A stretch of DNA of 33,725 nucleotides from an uncultured Desulfuromonadales bacterium (GCA_945787295.1 CALZHQ010000029.1:1-33725), one strand, 5' to 3'. Counted from the stretch's first letter, positions 1-10,317 are shown. Translations and numbers: made by a program. The notes: generated from the letters alone by a model not told the origin.

Positions 1-1108
1 CCTCCAGCAGGTTGCTGCCGAGAACATTTTCTGTGCGCTGAAGTGAGTGCAGGTGACTGACGTAGTTTAAACGTGCCTGGGCGATTTTTTCCTGTAGCTT
101 TTGTGACGCCTGGTCGATCGCTTTTCGATAGCCGTGCAGCTGCTCGGCATCCAGGTTGGGTTGGTTGAGAATAATGGTGATCGCAGCACGAATTTCCTGC
201 AACGCTCCTTGCTGATCATCGGTGAGTGATTGGATCAGCATGTCGCGGCGGGAGTCCGATTCAATCTGGCTGGTCATGTCTTCCAGCGTCAGGACAAAAC
301 CGGAAATTATTTCGCTGCCTTCCTGCTTCGTGAAAAAAGGTGCCATGTTGACCCGCAGGCAGATGCCGTTGTGCAGCGTCATCATGAAATTGTTGACCAG
401 CTTGCTGCGACCAGATTTGTGCGATTTGTAGAGCATTTCCAAAGCATGAACGATCGGATCACGATCGAGAATGCTGAAGATGGAGCGGCCCAGGCCGAGA
501 ATGCCCTGAACGGTATCGGAACCTGGGACTTGTTTTTCTGTTTGCGTCAGTTGCAGGGCCTGTTGATTGTAGAGCAAAACCTGGCCATCGGTATTGCAGA
601 CCACAACCCCGTGCGGCAGTTCAGACATATTGCAGACCACAACCCCGTGCGGCAGTTCAGACATCAGTGCCGCCAGCCGGGTCCGTTCTTCAGACAGCTT
701 GCCTTGCGCTACGGCGATCTGTTTATCGACGTCACGCTGCAGTTTGGCGAACGCTTCAGCCGATTGATTAATAATGTCGGTCAGGTAGTGGATCTCTTTG
801 GCTCCCTGTTTGATTTCGATCCTGTGTTCTGGGTTGACCGCGGAAATCAGCTGGGTGCTTTCACCGAGTTTGAGAATCGGAATGATGTAGTTATGAAACA
901 GAAAACTGACCAGCAGGCTGAGGATGGTGCAAAGGATCAGGGCACCGATAAAGGGGAAGGGCAGCAGGTTGTCTGACATGGCCGCAACCGTGGCCTGCTC
1001 GGTTTCGCTGAGGCTGTACCAGGCACCGGTAAAACTGAGGAAAATAACGCTGAACACGGCAAGCATGACAGCGCTGAGGAAAATCCAGTATTTAACACTC
1101 GGTTTCAT
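1..1108 (-). CDS. Membrane-anchored PAS protein, probable N-terminal part of a DnaQ-like 3'-5' exonuclease (partial)
   Basis: The frame is open from an ATG at 1108 to the window edge (369 codons), so the C-terminus is missing. Two hydrophobic segments (about residues 8-28 and 50-71) are followed by a HAMP-like helix, a coiled coil and a PAS domain from about residue 148 (motifs LMSELPHGVVVCN and LGLGRSIFSILDRD). This order, with LAALMSEL and LLYNQQA, resembles the N-terminal half of long PAS proteins that end in a DnaQ/PolIII-epsilon exonuclease domain; that domain lies outside the window, so the call rests on remembered similarity. A sensor histidine kinase is the main alternative. It starts 28 bases after the TPR lipoprotein gene and is probably co-transcribed. 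Residues 149-160 are repeated exactly as 161-172 by a 36-bp tandem duplication at the start of the PAS fold. An AAGGA about 11 bases upstream supports the start. Confidence 0.65.
   Translation of the reverse strand, partial: MKPSVKYWIFLSAVMLAVFSVIFLSFTGAWYSLSETEQATVAAMSDNLLPFPFIGALILCTILSLLVSFLFHNYIIPILKLGESTQLISAVNPEHRIEIKQGAKEIHYLTDIINQSAEAFAKLQRDVDKQIAVAQGKLSEERTRLAALMSELPHGVVVCNMSELPHGVVVCNTDGQVLLYNQQALQLTQTEKQVPGSDTVQGILGLGRSIFSILDRDPIVHALEMLYKSHKSGRSKLVNNFMMTLHNGICLRVNMAPFFTKQEGSEIISGFVLTLEDMTSQIESDSRRDMLIQSLTDDQQGALQEIRAAITIILNQPNLDAEQLHGYRKAIDQASQKLQEKIAQARLNYVSHLHSLQRTENVLGSNLLE
593..664. repeat. Perfect 36-bp tandem duplication (two copies)
   Basis: Bases 593-628 and 629-664 are identical and directly abutting. 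On the minus strand each copy encodes MSELPHGVVVCN, so the PAS-containing protein carries an in-frame 12-residue duplication. It may be a recent slippage event or an assembly error. Confidence 0.95.
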
Positions 1109-1136
1109 CCGAATTCATATCCTTGGTTTAATGCCG

Positions 1137-1829
1137 CTATTGCGGCAGGGGGCGTTCTTTAAGTTCTTCCCACAGTCGGGTGATCCGGGCAACTAAGCCG
1201 TGGCCTCGAGCATGATTGATGGCAAAAAACAGGGACTGAAATGCCTTGCTTTCATTGCCGACGTTCAGCCAGGCCTGGGTTGCCAGGTAGTGGGCCAAGC
1301 CGGTCATTTCCTGATCTTGATTCTCATTTATGACCTGTTCACAGTGCAGCAATGCGGTGTCGAAGTGTTTTTGTTGCAGCGACACGAGCGCGCGCAGGGT
1401 CAATGCTGCTGCCGAGTTTTCCGGGAGCTGCGCGGTCAGCTCGGTCGCCTTGTCCAGTCGGTCATATTGGAGTGCTTCCAGGATTGCCGCGTGGAAGTTG
1501 AGGTCCGCTCGAACTTTGGCATCAAGCGCATGCTGAATACCTTTTTGATAGGATGTCAGCGCGGCCTGATACTGTTCGTTGGCTTCCTGCAGGTCTCCTA
1601 GCAGTAAGTAATCTGCTCCGGTCGGTTCAAGTGAAATCGCCTGCTGGAGTAAAGTTGTACCGTCGTTCAGGCGCTTTTCATAGATTGCTTGGTAGGCTTG
1701 CTGACGATAATCTTCAGCGTGACCGCTGATTTTCGGCAGTTTTCCTGCCGGGGCACAGGCCACGAGCTGGAAAAGCAGCAAGCCAAGAAGAAGCCGGCCG
1801 TGGTTTTTTGTCTTGAGCAGGGTGGGCAC
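1137..1829 (-). CDS. TPR-repeat lipoprotein
   Basis: This is a 230-residue protein starting at a GTG with GGAGG six bases upstream. A longer in-frame start exists at 1934 but would lack this site and would bury the signal peptide. The N-terminus has a positively charged stretch, a leucine-rich core and a lipobox LVAC (Cys about residue 25), so it is predicted to be lipid-anchored. The mature part is helical, with TPR-like patterns such as YLLLGDLQEANEQYQAALTSYQKG and repeated A/L/Y spacing over roughly residues 50-200. The specific partner is unknown; TPR lipoproteins usually scaffold envelope complexes. It sits 28 bases upstream of the PAS/exonuclease gene and looks like the first gene of a two-gene unit. 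The lipoprotein and TPR assignments are firm; the function is not. Confidence 0.8.
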   Translation of the reverse strand: MPTLLKTKNHGRLLLGLLLFQLVACAPAGKLPKISGHAEDYRQQAYQAIYEKRLNDGTTLLQQAISLEPTGADYLLLGDLQEANEQYQAALTSYQKGIQHALDAKVRADLNFHAAILEALQYDRLDKATELTAQLPENSAAALTLRALVSLQQKHFDTALLHCEQVINENQDQEMTGLAHYLATQAWLNVGNESKAFQSLFFAINHARGHGLVARITRLWEELKERPLPQ

Positions 1830-1910
1830 GTCAGGCCTCCGTAAACATTTCACTCGACAAATAATATTAATAGTTTGCCATAAGAGTGGCGGGAGACAAA
1901 GGGGAGATAG

Positions 1911-1952
1911 AAAAAATGCTGAGCCGCTCGACATTAGCGTGAGCGGCTCAGC
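1911..1952 (-). terminator. Intrinsic terminator of the ppiD-purC unit
   Basis: A perfect 12-bp stem (1918-1929 with 1941-1952, 11-base loop) starts 8 bases after the purC stop. Read on the minus strand it is followed by a six-T run (1911-1916), the classic rho-independent layout. Confidence 0.88.
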
Positions 1953-1960
1953 ATAAATTA

Positions 1961-2810
1961 TTAGGCGGTGAGTCGTTGCAGAGCTTCGAGATATTTCTCG
2001 CCGGTTTTGCGCACGATCTCTTCTGGAAGCTTTGGTGGCGGCGCCTGCTTGTTCCAGTCCAGCGTCTCAAGGTAGTCGCGCAGGAACTGCTTGTCAAAGC
2101 TCGGCTGGGCACTGCCTGGGCTGTACAGGTCCTTTGGCCAGAAACGGGAAGAGTCGGGGGTCAGGGCCTCATCGATCCAGATCAGTTGATCGCCCATCAT
2201 GCCGAACTCGAACTTGGTGTCGGCGATAATGATCCCTTTGGTGTCGGCCAGTGCTCTGGCCCGCTTGGGTGATTTCTGCTCCGCACAGCTCTGCGGCCTG
2301 GGCGAAGGTGATATTCTCGTCATGCTCACCCAGTTCCGCCTTGGTCGAGGGAGTGAACAGGGTTCTCGGCAGTTTGTCGCTCTGCTTGAGCCCTTCCGGC
2401 AGCTGGATGCCGCAGACGGAACCCTGCTGCTGGTATTCTTTCCAGCCGCTGCCGGAGATATAGCCACGCACGATGCATTCGATCGCCAACGGCTCGGCCT
2501 TCTTGGTCAACATGCTGCGGCCTTCGAGCTGGTCGCGATATTGATGGGTGATGGCCGGGAAATCATCAACTTCGGTTGCCACCAGGTGGTGGGGGATCAG
2601 GTCAGTCATCTGGTCAAACCAGAATTTGGAAATTTCGGTCAGTACGTAACCTTTTTGCGGTATCCCTTCATCCATGATGACATCAAATGCAGAGATGCGA
2701 TCGCTGGTGACGATCAGCAAGTGCTCGCCAAGGTCATAGATGTCGCGAACCTTGCCGCGGTTGATCAGCTTCAGTTCTGGACAGTCGGTCTGGGTAATGA
2801 TCGGTGTCAT
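1961..2810 (-). pseudogene. purC: Phosphoribosylaminoimidazole-succinocarboxamide (SAICAR) synthase, frame disrupted
   Basis: PurC joins aspartate to CAIR with ATP in purine synthesis. From the ATG at 2810 the protein shows the family signature in order: [66 protein letters not shown]. It then leaves the frame after [10 protein letters not shown] near 2265. The rest ([35 protein letters not shown]) continues in another minus-strand frame to the stop at 1961. The helix normally reading roughly RDLSLAIYKKA is missing. The span is 850 bases, one more than a multiple of three, so the lost piece should be 2 mod 3, probably about 29 or 32 bases. Its start codon directly follows the ppiD stop, with GGGAG inside the end of ppiD, so the two genes are coupled. 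The gene is normally needed for purine prototrophy, so an assembly or sequencing error is likely. Confidence 0.88.
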
Positions 2811-4632
2811 TTATTGCTTGCTCCCGGTTGTGAATACATTAGTTAGTTCTGGGACCATAACCTCAATCTGGGCTTGAGCCACCAGTTGTTCCAGCTTTTC
2901 AGAGACAGCCTCTTCCTTCTTCGTGGCCAGTAATTGGTCCTGTAGCTGCAGCCGGGCAGTCATGTCCAGATTGCTAAAATCTGCTTGTTTGGTTTCTTTC
3001 AGGCTGGCAACCAGGAATTTGCTGTCGATATTGTAGACTTTAGAGCCGATCGGAGCCTCTTCTGTTAAGCTGAAGGCTTCCTCAGCGAGCTCTTCGGATT
3101 GACCGATTTTAGGCACGAAACTGCCGAAGCTGCGTGGGAATTCGCCTGTTTCGTCAACCGTCAGTTTCAACTCCGCGGCGGCTTGACGCAGGCTTTTCAG
3201 CTCCCGGGCTTTGGTCAGCAACTGGTCGGCCAGTTCGTTGGCGAACGTTTGTGCCTGTTCGGCGCGATAGGCCTGTTCCACGTTTGCTTTGACCTCTTCA
3301 AGCTCGGGCAGCCGGCTCGGTCGACGCTCTTTCAGGGTGATCAGGAATATGCCCTGCGTGGTCTGTACCGGGCGGGCCAGTTCACCTTCTTTCAGGGTGA
3401 ATGCCGCTTGAACGATAGCCGGTTCTTTGCCAATGCCGTCGATGGCACCATCGAGGCTGAAAAATCCTGTTTCCTTGATACCCAGATCATTGTTTTTTGC
3501 CGCAGTGTCAAGATCGCCTGTCTTGCGGTTGATGTTGTAGGCATCCATGGCTTTTTCATAAGCGAGTTGCCGGGCTTTTTCGATCCGCAGGCCGGTCTTC
3601 GAAGCTCTTGACCATAACGCCACGGCCGAAAGAGCCAAGATCACCCCCTTTATCCGCAGTCCCTTCGTCATCGGAATGGGTGCGCGCCAGTTGCGCGAAA
3701 TCGGCACCTTCCTGGAGCTGCTTGAGCAATTCGGTCGCGAGTTCACGTCGTTTGGTCCGTGTCTCGTCGTCGGTGTCGGCGCTGACGCGAAGCAGAATGT
3801 GGGCTGCCTTGAGCTGCTCCTTGGTTTCGTACAGGTCGAGATGGCGCCGATGGTATCGATCGAGTTCTTCATCGCTGAGGTTCGCGATTTCACTTTCGTA
3901 GCGTGCCGGGTCAAACTGCAGGTAGCGCAGGGAGACTTTCTCTGCCAGGCGGAACTGTTCCTTGTTCTGTTCGAAGTACTCTGCCAGGCCTTCGTCAGTC
4001 ACTTTGACCTTGGTTTCTGCCAGCGCAGGCGTCAGCCAGACATAGTTAAGATTGACCTTGTCATTCTCTTTGTGGAAGGCCTCCTCCAGTTCTTCATCGC
4101 TGACACTGATGTTCTGCTGCAACTGCGTGCGAACTTTCTCGGTCAGCAGCTGGCGCTTTTGCGAAGCTTCAAACTGTTCCGGAGTGTTCCGTTGATAATT
4201 AAGGGCTTGAAGATAGCGGTCGCGGCTGAAAACGCCATTTTCTTTAAAGGCATCATATTGGGCAATCGCTGCGACCAATTCGTCTTTGCTGACGTTCAGC
4301 CCAAGTCTGTTTGCCTCTTGTACCAGGAGTAGTTCGTAGACTAATTGTTCCAGTGCCTGCTTCGGCAGGTTGAGCTGCCGTTCAACTTCGGCATCGAAGC
4401 TTCCCTGATAAATACTCTGATAAAGGTTGTACAAGTTGCTGTAACTGCTTTGGAAAGCGTTATAGCTGATTTCATCACCGTTGACCCTGGCGGCGACATC
4501 GGAACCCTGGCTGACGCCGGAGTCGGTCGGTGCGGTCAGCATGGTATAGCCGATGACAAAGCTCAGGATGATAAGGCCGAAGGCGATCTTGATCAGGATC
4601 GATTTCTGCTTGGTTCTGACAAAGTCAAGCAT
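2811..4632 (-). pseudogene. ppiD: PpiD/SurA-type periplasmic peptidyl-prolyl isomerase, frame disrupted
   Basis: This is an inner-membrane-anchored chaperone and isomerase acting on proteins leaving the Sec translocon. The ATG at 4632 has GAGGAG nine bases upstream. A TM anchor (about residues 13-33) is followed by a SurA-N-like region (40-230) and the start of a rotamase domain (AAHILLRV, then GGDLGSFGRGVMVKSFED). The frame breaks near 3600. The sequence resumes in a second frame with GLRIEKARQLAYEKAMDAYN and runs through a further PPIase-like region (KEGELARPVQTTQGIFLI) to the stop at 2811. The end of the first rotamase domain (an AF.L.PGE..PV.T.FGYH-like block) is absent, about 45 residues by comparison with the remembered family pattern. 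The span of 1822 bases is one more than a multiple of three. It is divergent from mreB and upstream of purC. An assembly error or real decay are both possible; the enzyme is dispensable in some bacteria. Confidence 0.85.
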
Positions 4633-4691
4633 TGCAGGGAACTCCTCGTATTTATTGATGTGAATGGTTGTCAAACAGCAACGCATGTTAG

Positions 4692-5882
<1,191 letters not shown>

Positions 5883-5920
5883 TCCTCCGGGCAGTGCTGA
5901 TTTGTGAATGTTTGCTAAAT

Positions 5921-5950
5921 GGGGAGGATCCTGTGATCCTCCCTCTTTAA
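5921..5950 (+). terminator. Hairpin between mreB and mreC (weak terminator or attenuator)
   Basis: GGGAGGATC (5922-5930) and GATCCTCCC (5935-5943) form a 9-bp stem with a CTGT loop, followed by only a modest T-rich stretch (TCTTTAATT). The left arm could instead pair with GATCCTCC at 5881-5888, which overlaps the mreB stop codon. Confidence 0.55.
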
Positions 5951-5997
5951 TTGAGTACTTATGCAGTATTGAGTTTTCGGTGCTGCTGAGGTAGGGC

Positions 5998-6816
5998 ATG
6001 TTTGACCTGATTAGACGCTACCGATATTTTCTACTGGCAGTCGCCCTGCTGCTGTCCATCCTGCTCCTTTATTCCTATAACCTGCGCCAGAAAGCAGCCA
6101 CCACTTTTTTTGAACGCGCGGTCCTGACTTTTGCCGCCCCTTTTCAGTCGAGCATCGACGGGGTCACAGACAGTGTTACGGATTGGTGGCAGAATTACCT
6201 CTGGCTGGTTGATGTCAAACTGAAGAATAATGAGTTGGCGCAGGAAAACCGGGAGTTAAAGGCTGAACTGCAGAGGGTGGAAGAATTCCGCCTGCAGAAT
6301 GAACGTTTGCGCGAACTGCTGGCCTTCGTCGATGATATCGATCGCCCGGCATTGCCGGCCCAGGTGATCGGTGAGGATGTCAGCAGCTGGGCGCGGACCG
6401 TGACCATCGATAAGGGGACCCGGTCTGGCTTGCGGCCCGGACTGCCGGTGGTTGCAGCGGAAGGAGTCGTCGGCCGGATTATCAAGGCGGCCCCGAACAG
6501 TTCAAGAGTGCTACTAGTTACCGATGCCTCATCGGCGATTGCTGCTCTGGTGCAGCGGACCCGGACTCGCGGGGTGGCCCGCGGTCGCGGAATCGAAATG
6601 TCGCTCGAATATGCTTTACGTGATGCCGAACTCAAAGTGGACGATCTGCTGGTGACCTCAGGGATGGGAGGGGTTTTCCCGAAAGGTTTGACCTTGGGAT
6701 ATATCGCCGCAGTGGAACGTGACGAATTCGGCTTGTTTCAACGTGTTGATATCGCTCCGGCAGTCGATTTTTCTCACCTGGAGGAAGTGCTGGTCGTGCT
6801 GGGAGAGGACCGGTGA
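5998..6816 (+). CDS. mreC: Rod shape-determining protein MreC
   Basis: A 272-residue bitopic membrane protein linking cytoplasmic MreB to periplasmic PBP2. It has a short cytoplasmic N-terminus, one TM helix (about residues 9-26), a coiled coil (about 70-108, rich in E, L and R) and the paired beta-barrel MreC domain (VIGEDVSSWARTVTIDKGTRSGL, GLPVVAAEGVVGRII, VLLVTDASS, DLLVTSGMGGVFPKGLTLG). The length is usual for the family. It lies 115 bases after mreB, across a hairpin, and its TGA overlaps the mreD GTG start by three bases, so mreC and mreD are translationally coupled. Confidence 0.95.
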   Translation: MFDLIRRYRYFLLAVALLLSILLLYSYNLRQKAATTFFERAVLTFAAPFQSSIDGVTDSVTDWWQNYLWLVDVKLKNNELAQENRELKAELQRVEEFRLQNERLRELLAFVDDIDRPALPAQVIGEDVSSWARTVTIDKGTRSGLRPGLPVVAAEGVVGRIIKAAPNSSRVLLVTDASSAIAALVQRTRTRGVARGRGIEMSLEYALRDAELKVDDLLVTSGMGGVFPKGLTLGYIAAVERDEFGLFQRVDIAPAVDFSHLEEVLVVLGEDR

Positions 6817-7349
6817 AAGGTTTTTTACTCTACCTGTTTATCGGGATGCTTTCAGTCCTGTTGCGGACCAGTGTCTTTCCTCTGTTTCTGTCTCCCGGCC
6901 TGTGTCCCGATTTGCTGCTGGGACTGGTTATTTATCTCGGTTTGAGTGAAAATATTATACGTGCCGTCATCGTGACCATGCTGCTCGGAGGGATGCAGGA
7001 CAGCTTCAGCGGCACCAGCCTGGGGCTGTACGTTTTTGTCAGTCTCGCTATCCTGCTGCTGGTTCGTTTGCTGTCCGAACATTTGAATGTCGAGAGTCCC
7101 CCGTTGCTGATGCTGCTGATCGCCGGAGGTACCTTGGTGCAGAATATTTTGCTTGCTACCTGCCTGACCATTTTCGCTGAAGCCGGACCGGTGGTGCAGT
7201 TGCTGTTGCCCGCTTTTCCACAACAACTGCTGGCGAATTTGCTGGCATCAGGGTTGATGCTGTTTCTTGTGCTCAGACTCCAGCACCTGTTCGGCAATCG
7301 TGCCGGGCTGGCAGGACTGGTTTACCAGAGTAAGCGCCATGGGGCTTGA
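6813..7349 (+). CDS. mreD: Rod shape-determining membrane protein MreD
   Basis: A 178-residue, very hydrophobic protein with about five TM helices and no catalytic motif, as expected for MreD. Sequence conservation in this family is weak, so the call rests on hydrophobicity, size and position between mreC and mrdA. The GTG start overlaps the mreC stop (GTGA). The 3' end overlaps the mrdA ATG by 11 bases. Confidence 0.88.
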   Translation: MKGFLLYLFIGMLSVLLRTSVFPLFLSPGLCPDLLLGLVIYLGLSENIIRAVIVTMLLGGMQDSFSGTSLGLYVFVSLAILLLVRLLSEHLNVESPPLLMLLIAGGTLVQNILLATCLTIFAEAGPVVQLLLPAFPQQLLANLLASGLMLFLVLRLQHLFGNRAGLAGLVYQSKRHGA

Positions 7350-9189
7350 TGCCAAATGGACGGAGCTCCCTTCCGTTCAACGCCGATTCCTTTATTTTTC
7401 CAGCGCTGCAGCCATCATTTTTTTACTGCTCTGTCTCCGGCTCTGGTACCTGCAGATCATCAGTCATGAAGATTATCAGGAACGTTCGGTGCGCAACCGG
7501 ACCCGGGTCCTGCCGTTAGAGGCCCCGCGCGGACCGGTTTACGACCGTAACGGGACCTTGCTGGTCGACAACCGGCCTTCTTTTCGCATCTCGGTCATGC
7601 GTCAGGATGTCGAGGACAAGCAAGCTTTGCTGCAACGTTTGGCCGAATTGCTGGAAATCGATCTGGAGATCCTTGAAGAACGTTGGAAGGAAGGTCGCCG
7701 CTTTCCGATCTACCGTCCGGTGCCATTGGCGACCGATGTCAGTTGGGACCTGATGGAACGGGTTCAGGAGCATAGCGTCGAATTGCCCGGAGTGCTGACC
7801 GAAGTGCGACCGGTACGCGATTATTTGGAGAAAGGCTCGGCGGCGCACCTGGTCGGTTATCTTGGTGAAATCACCGAGGATGAGCTGAGAAGTGGAAATT
7901 TCAGTGGCTATCAGGCTGGTGATTTCGTCGGTAAAATTGCTCTGGAAAAAACCTTTGAGCCTTACCTGAAGGGAGAAAAGGGCCGACGGCTGGTTGAGGT
8001 CGATGTCAAAGGCAAGCTGCTGCGCCAATTGCAGATGGAATCCGCTCGGCCGGGAAACAAGCTCTATTTGACCCTCGACCGCGAATTACAACAGGCCGCA
8101 GATATCGCATTTGGTGATCAGTCAGGTGCGGCGATTGCTCTCGATATTGCTACCGGTGATGTCCTCGCCATGGTCAGTCGCCCAACATTTGATCCGTCAC
8201 AGTTTGCACGTGGAATTGCCAGCGATGAATGGTTGGCCCTGTTGAAGGACAAGCGTCATCCATTGCAGAACAAGGTGATTGCCGGACAATATCCACCCGG
8301 TTCAACTTTTAAGATGGTGGTGGCCCTGGCGGCAATGCGCGAAGGGATTGCTGGCAGTACCCGGAGTGTCTATTGTGGGGGAGACTTCGAGCTTGGCGGT
8401 TCGCGCTTCCGTTGCTGGAAGAAAGCTGGGCATGGTCAAACTGATCTGAAAAAAGCCTTGCGGGAAAGTTGTGACGTCTGGTTTTACCAGGTCGGGCTTG
8501 AGTTGGGGATCGACAAGCTGTCTCTCGCCGCCAGAGAGTTCGGGCTTGGGGCGCCGGTCGGTTATCCCTTGCCGGGCGAAAAGGCGGGGGTGATTCCGTC
8601 GCGAGAATGGAAACGGGCCCGCTATAATCAGCCCTGGTATGCCGGTGAGACAGTTATCGCTTCAATCGGCCAGGGGTTCGTCTTGAGTACGCCGCTGCAG
8701 CTTGCGGTGATGACAGCCGCTCTGGCCAACGGCGGTAAGGTCCTTAAGCCGCAATTGATTGAGCGGATTGAGGATTGGCAGGGCAATCTACTGCTGCAGC
8801 CGGAAACCGAAATCGTCCGCCAGATAGAATATTCAGACGCCGCCTGGAAAGCGATCAACCGTGGGCTGGTTGCCGTGGTGAATGAACCGCGGGGGACAGG
8901 ACAGATTGCGCGTTTAGAGCAGGTTGAGGTCGCCGGAAAGACCGGAACCTCTCAGGTTGTCCGGCGTAAGTCGGACGAGGAGGAGGAGCTGGACGAAGGT
9001 GGCGATGTGCCTTACCGGTTCCGGCCTCATGCCCTCTTTGTTGCCTATGCTCCCGCCGATCAGCCGCAGATCGCGGTCGCGGTTATCGTTGAGCATGGGC
9101 AGCACGGCGGTAGCGCTGCCGGGCCAGTGGCCAAAAGTATCATCGAGCAATACTTTGCCTTGCAGAACCAACCAGGGCAGGGAGGATAA
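7339..9189 (+). CDS. mrdA: Penicillin-binding protein 2 (elongasome transpeptidase)
   Basis: A 616-residue class B PBP that cross-links peptidoglycan during elongation together with RodA. After a short cytoplasmic tail there is one TM helix (about residues 18-36), then the pedestal domain (LEAPRGPVYDRNGTLLVDN) and a transpeptidase domain. The nucleophile is Ser322 in the SxxK motif STFK; the second motif is SCD and the third is KTGT (Lys534). The ATG at 7339 is preferred over an in-frame upstream start at 7267 because MGLDAKW leads directly into the TM anchor. It overlaps mreD by 11 bases and ends three bases before rodA. Just after KTGTSQVV an acidic insert (KSDEEEELDEGGD) sits next to the active site; short inserts here occur in PBP2 homologs. 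Confidence 0.96.
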   Translation: MGLDAKWTELPSVQRRFLYFSSAAAIIFLLLCLRLWYLQIISHEDYQERSVRNRTRVLPLEAPRGPVYDRNGTLLVDNRPSFRISVMRQDVEDKQALLQRLAELLEIDLEILEERWKEGRRFPIYRPVPLATDVSWDLMERVQEHSVELPGVLTEVRPVRDYLEKGSAAHLVGYLGEITEDELRSGNFSGYQAGDFVGKIALEKTFEPYLKGEKGRRLVEVDVKGKLLRQLQMESARPGNKLYLTLDRELQQAADIAFGDQSGAAIALDIATGDVLAMVSRPTFDPSQFARGIASDEWLALLKDKRHPLQNKVIAGQYPPGSTFKMVVALAAMREGIAGSTRSVYCGGDFELGGSRFRCWKKAGHGQTDLKKALRESCDVWFYQVGLELGIDKLSLAAREFGLGAPVGYPLPGEKAGVIPSREWKRARYNQPWYAGETVIASIGQGFVLSTPLQLAVMTAALANGGKVLKPQLIERIEDWQGNLLLQPETEIVRQIEYSDAAWKAINRGLVAVVNEPRGTGQIARLEQVEVAGKTGTSQVVRRKSDEEEELDEGGDVPYRFRPHALFVAYAPADQPQIAVAVIVEHGQHGGSAAGPVAKSIIEQYFALQNQPGQGG

Positions 9190-9192
9190 CTG

Positions 9193-10290
9193 ATGTTCGA
9201 CAGACGTCTGGTGGTCAATTTTGATTGGATTCTGCTGTTGACGGTCTGCTCCCTGGCTGGAGTCGGCATCATCAATCTGTATAGTGCGACTGCCAACTGG
9301 CAGATGAATGCCACACCCATCTATATGAAACAGATAATCTGGCTTGCCGGTGGGATGTTGCTGGTGATGCTGATCTGCTGTTTCGATTATCGACATCTCG
9401 AACATTTTGCCATCCACGGTTACATCATAACCATCGGTATGTTGCTGTTTGTTTTGTTGCTCGGGAAAACCTCGATGGGCGCCACCCGCTGGATAAATCT
9501 TGGTTTCTTTAATTTGCAGCCGAGTGAGGTGATCAAGATTGTCATGATCCTGCTGCTGGCAAGGATATTCGGTCGCTCAGCGCAACCGGAGGGCTATTGT
9601 CTCGGCGAACTCTGGCGACCGGCTCTGTTGCTGCTGCTGCCGGTGGCGCTGATCCTCAAGCAACCTGACCTGGGAACCGCTTTGATGCTGGTCTTTATCT
9701 CCGCCTCGATGCTGGTATTTGCCGGTTTGCAGCGAACAACCATGGTCGGCCTCTGCCTGCTCGGACTGTTGACAGCGGTGCTCGGCTGGTTCGGGTTGCA
9801 CGATTATCAGCGCAAGCGGATCCAGACCTTTCTTGATCCCGAGGCCGACCCGCTGGGCAGTGGTTATCACATTATTCAGTCGAAAATAGCTGTTGGCAGT
9901 GGTGGTTTTCTCGGTAAAGGGTTTCTGCAAGGGACCCAGTCGCAGCTTTCTTTTTTGCCCGAGCGACACACCGATTTTGCCTTTTCGGTTTTTGCCGAAG
10001 AATGGGGCTTTGCCGGCTGCAGCCTGTTGTTGCTCGGCTACATGTTCCTGATTATCTGGGGCATCTATATCGCCCGGCGGGCCGCCGACCGGTTCGGGAT
10101 GTTCCTCGCCATCGGTGTCACGGCGATGATTTTCTGGCATATCGTTGTCAATCTCGGCATGGTCATCGGTCTGTTGCCGGTTGTCGGTGTGCCTTTGCCG
10201 CTCTTCTCCTACGGCGGTACCAGTATGGTGACAACCATGATCGGGGTTGGACTGCTGATGAGCGTAAGTATGCGGCGATTTATGTTCTAG
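9193..10290 (+). CDS. rodA: Peptidoglycan glycosyltransferase RodA
   Basis: A 365-residue SEDS-family polytopic membrane protein that polymerises lipid II into glycan strands with PBP2. There are about ten TM segments. Visible SEDS features include GATRWINLGFFNLQPSEVIK, LKQPDLGTALM, GSGGFLGKGFLQGTQSQLSF, LPERHTDFAFSVFAEEWGF and the C-terminal PLFSYGGTSM. The conserved acidic residue of the family lies in the AEEWGF loop region. It starts three bases after mrdA and closes the operon. It is convergent with yidD across only 27 bases, in which I see no clear terminator hairpin. Confidence 0.96.
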   Translation: MFDRRLVVNFDWILLLTVCSLAGVGIINLYSATANWQMNATPIYMKQIIWLAGGMLLVMLICCFDYRHLEHFAIHGYIITIGMLLFVLLLGKTSMGATRWINLGFFNLQPSEVIKIVMILLLARIFGRSAQPEGYCLGELWRPALLLLLPVALILKQPDLGTALMLVFISASMLVFAGLQRTTMVGLCLLGLLTAVLGWFGLHDYQRKRIQTFLDPEADPLGSGYHIIQSKIAVGSGGFLGKGFLQGTQSQLSFLPERHTDFAFSVFAEEWGFAGCSLLLLGYMFLIIWGIYIARRAADRFGMFLAIGVTAMIFWHIVVNLGMVIGLLPVVGVPLPLFSYGGTSMVTTMIGVGLLMSVSMRRFMF

Positions 10291-10317
10291 GTCCGAACCC
10301 GTCCCTGTTGTGGCCAC

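Noticed and set aside
230..976. Plus-strand open frame of 248 codons
   Set aside because: The opposite strand encodes a continuous TM-PAS protein with family motifs; the plus frame has no recognisable domain and is a shadow.
9577..10317. Minus-strand frame of 246 codons opposite rodA
   Set aside because: It is rich in Q, H, R and G, typical of antisense translation of a membrane protein, and rodA is unambiguous.
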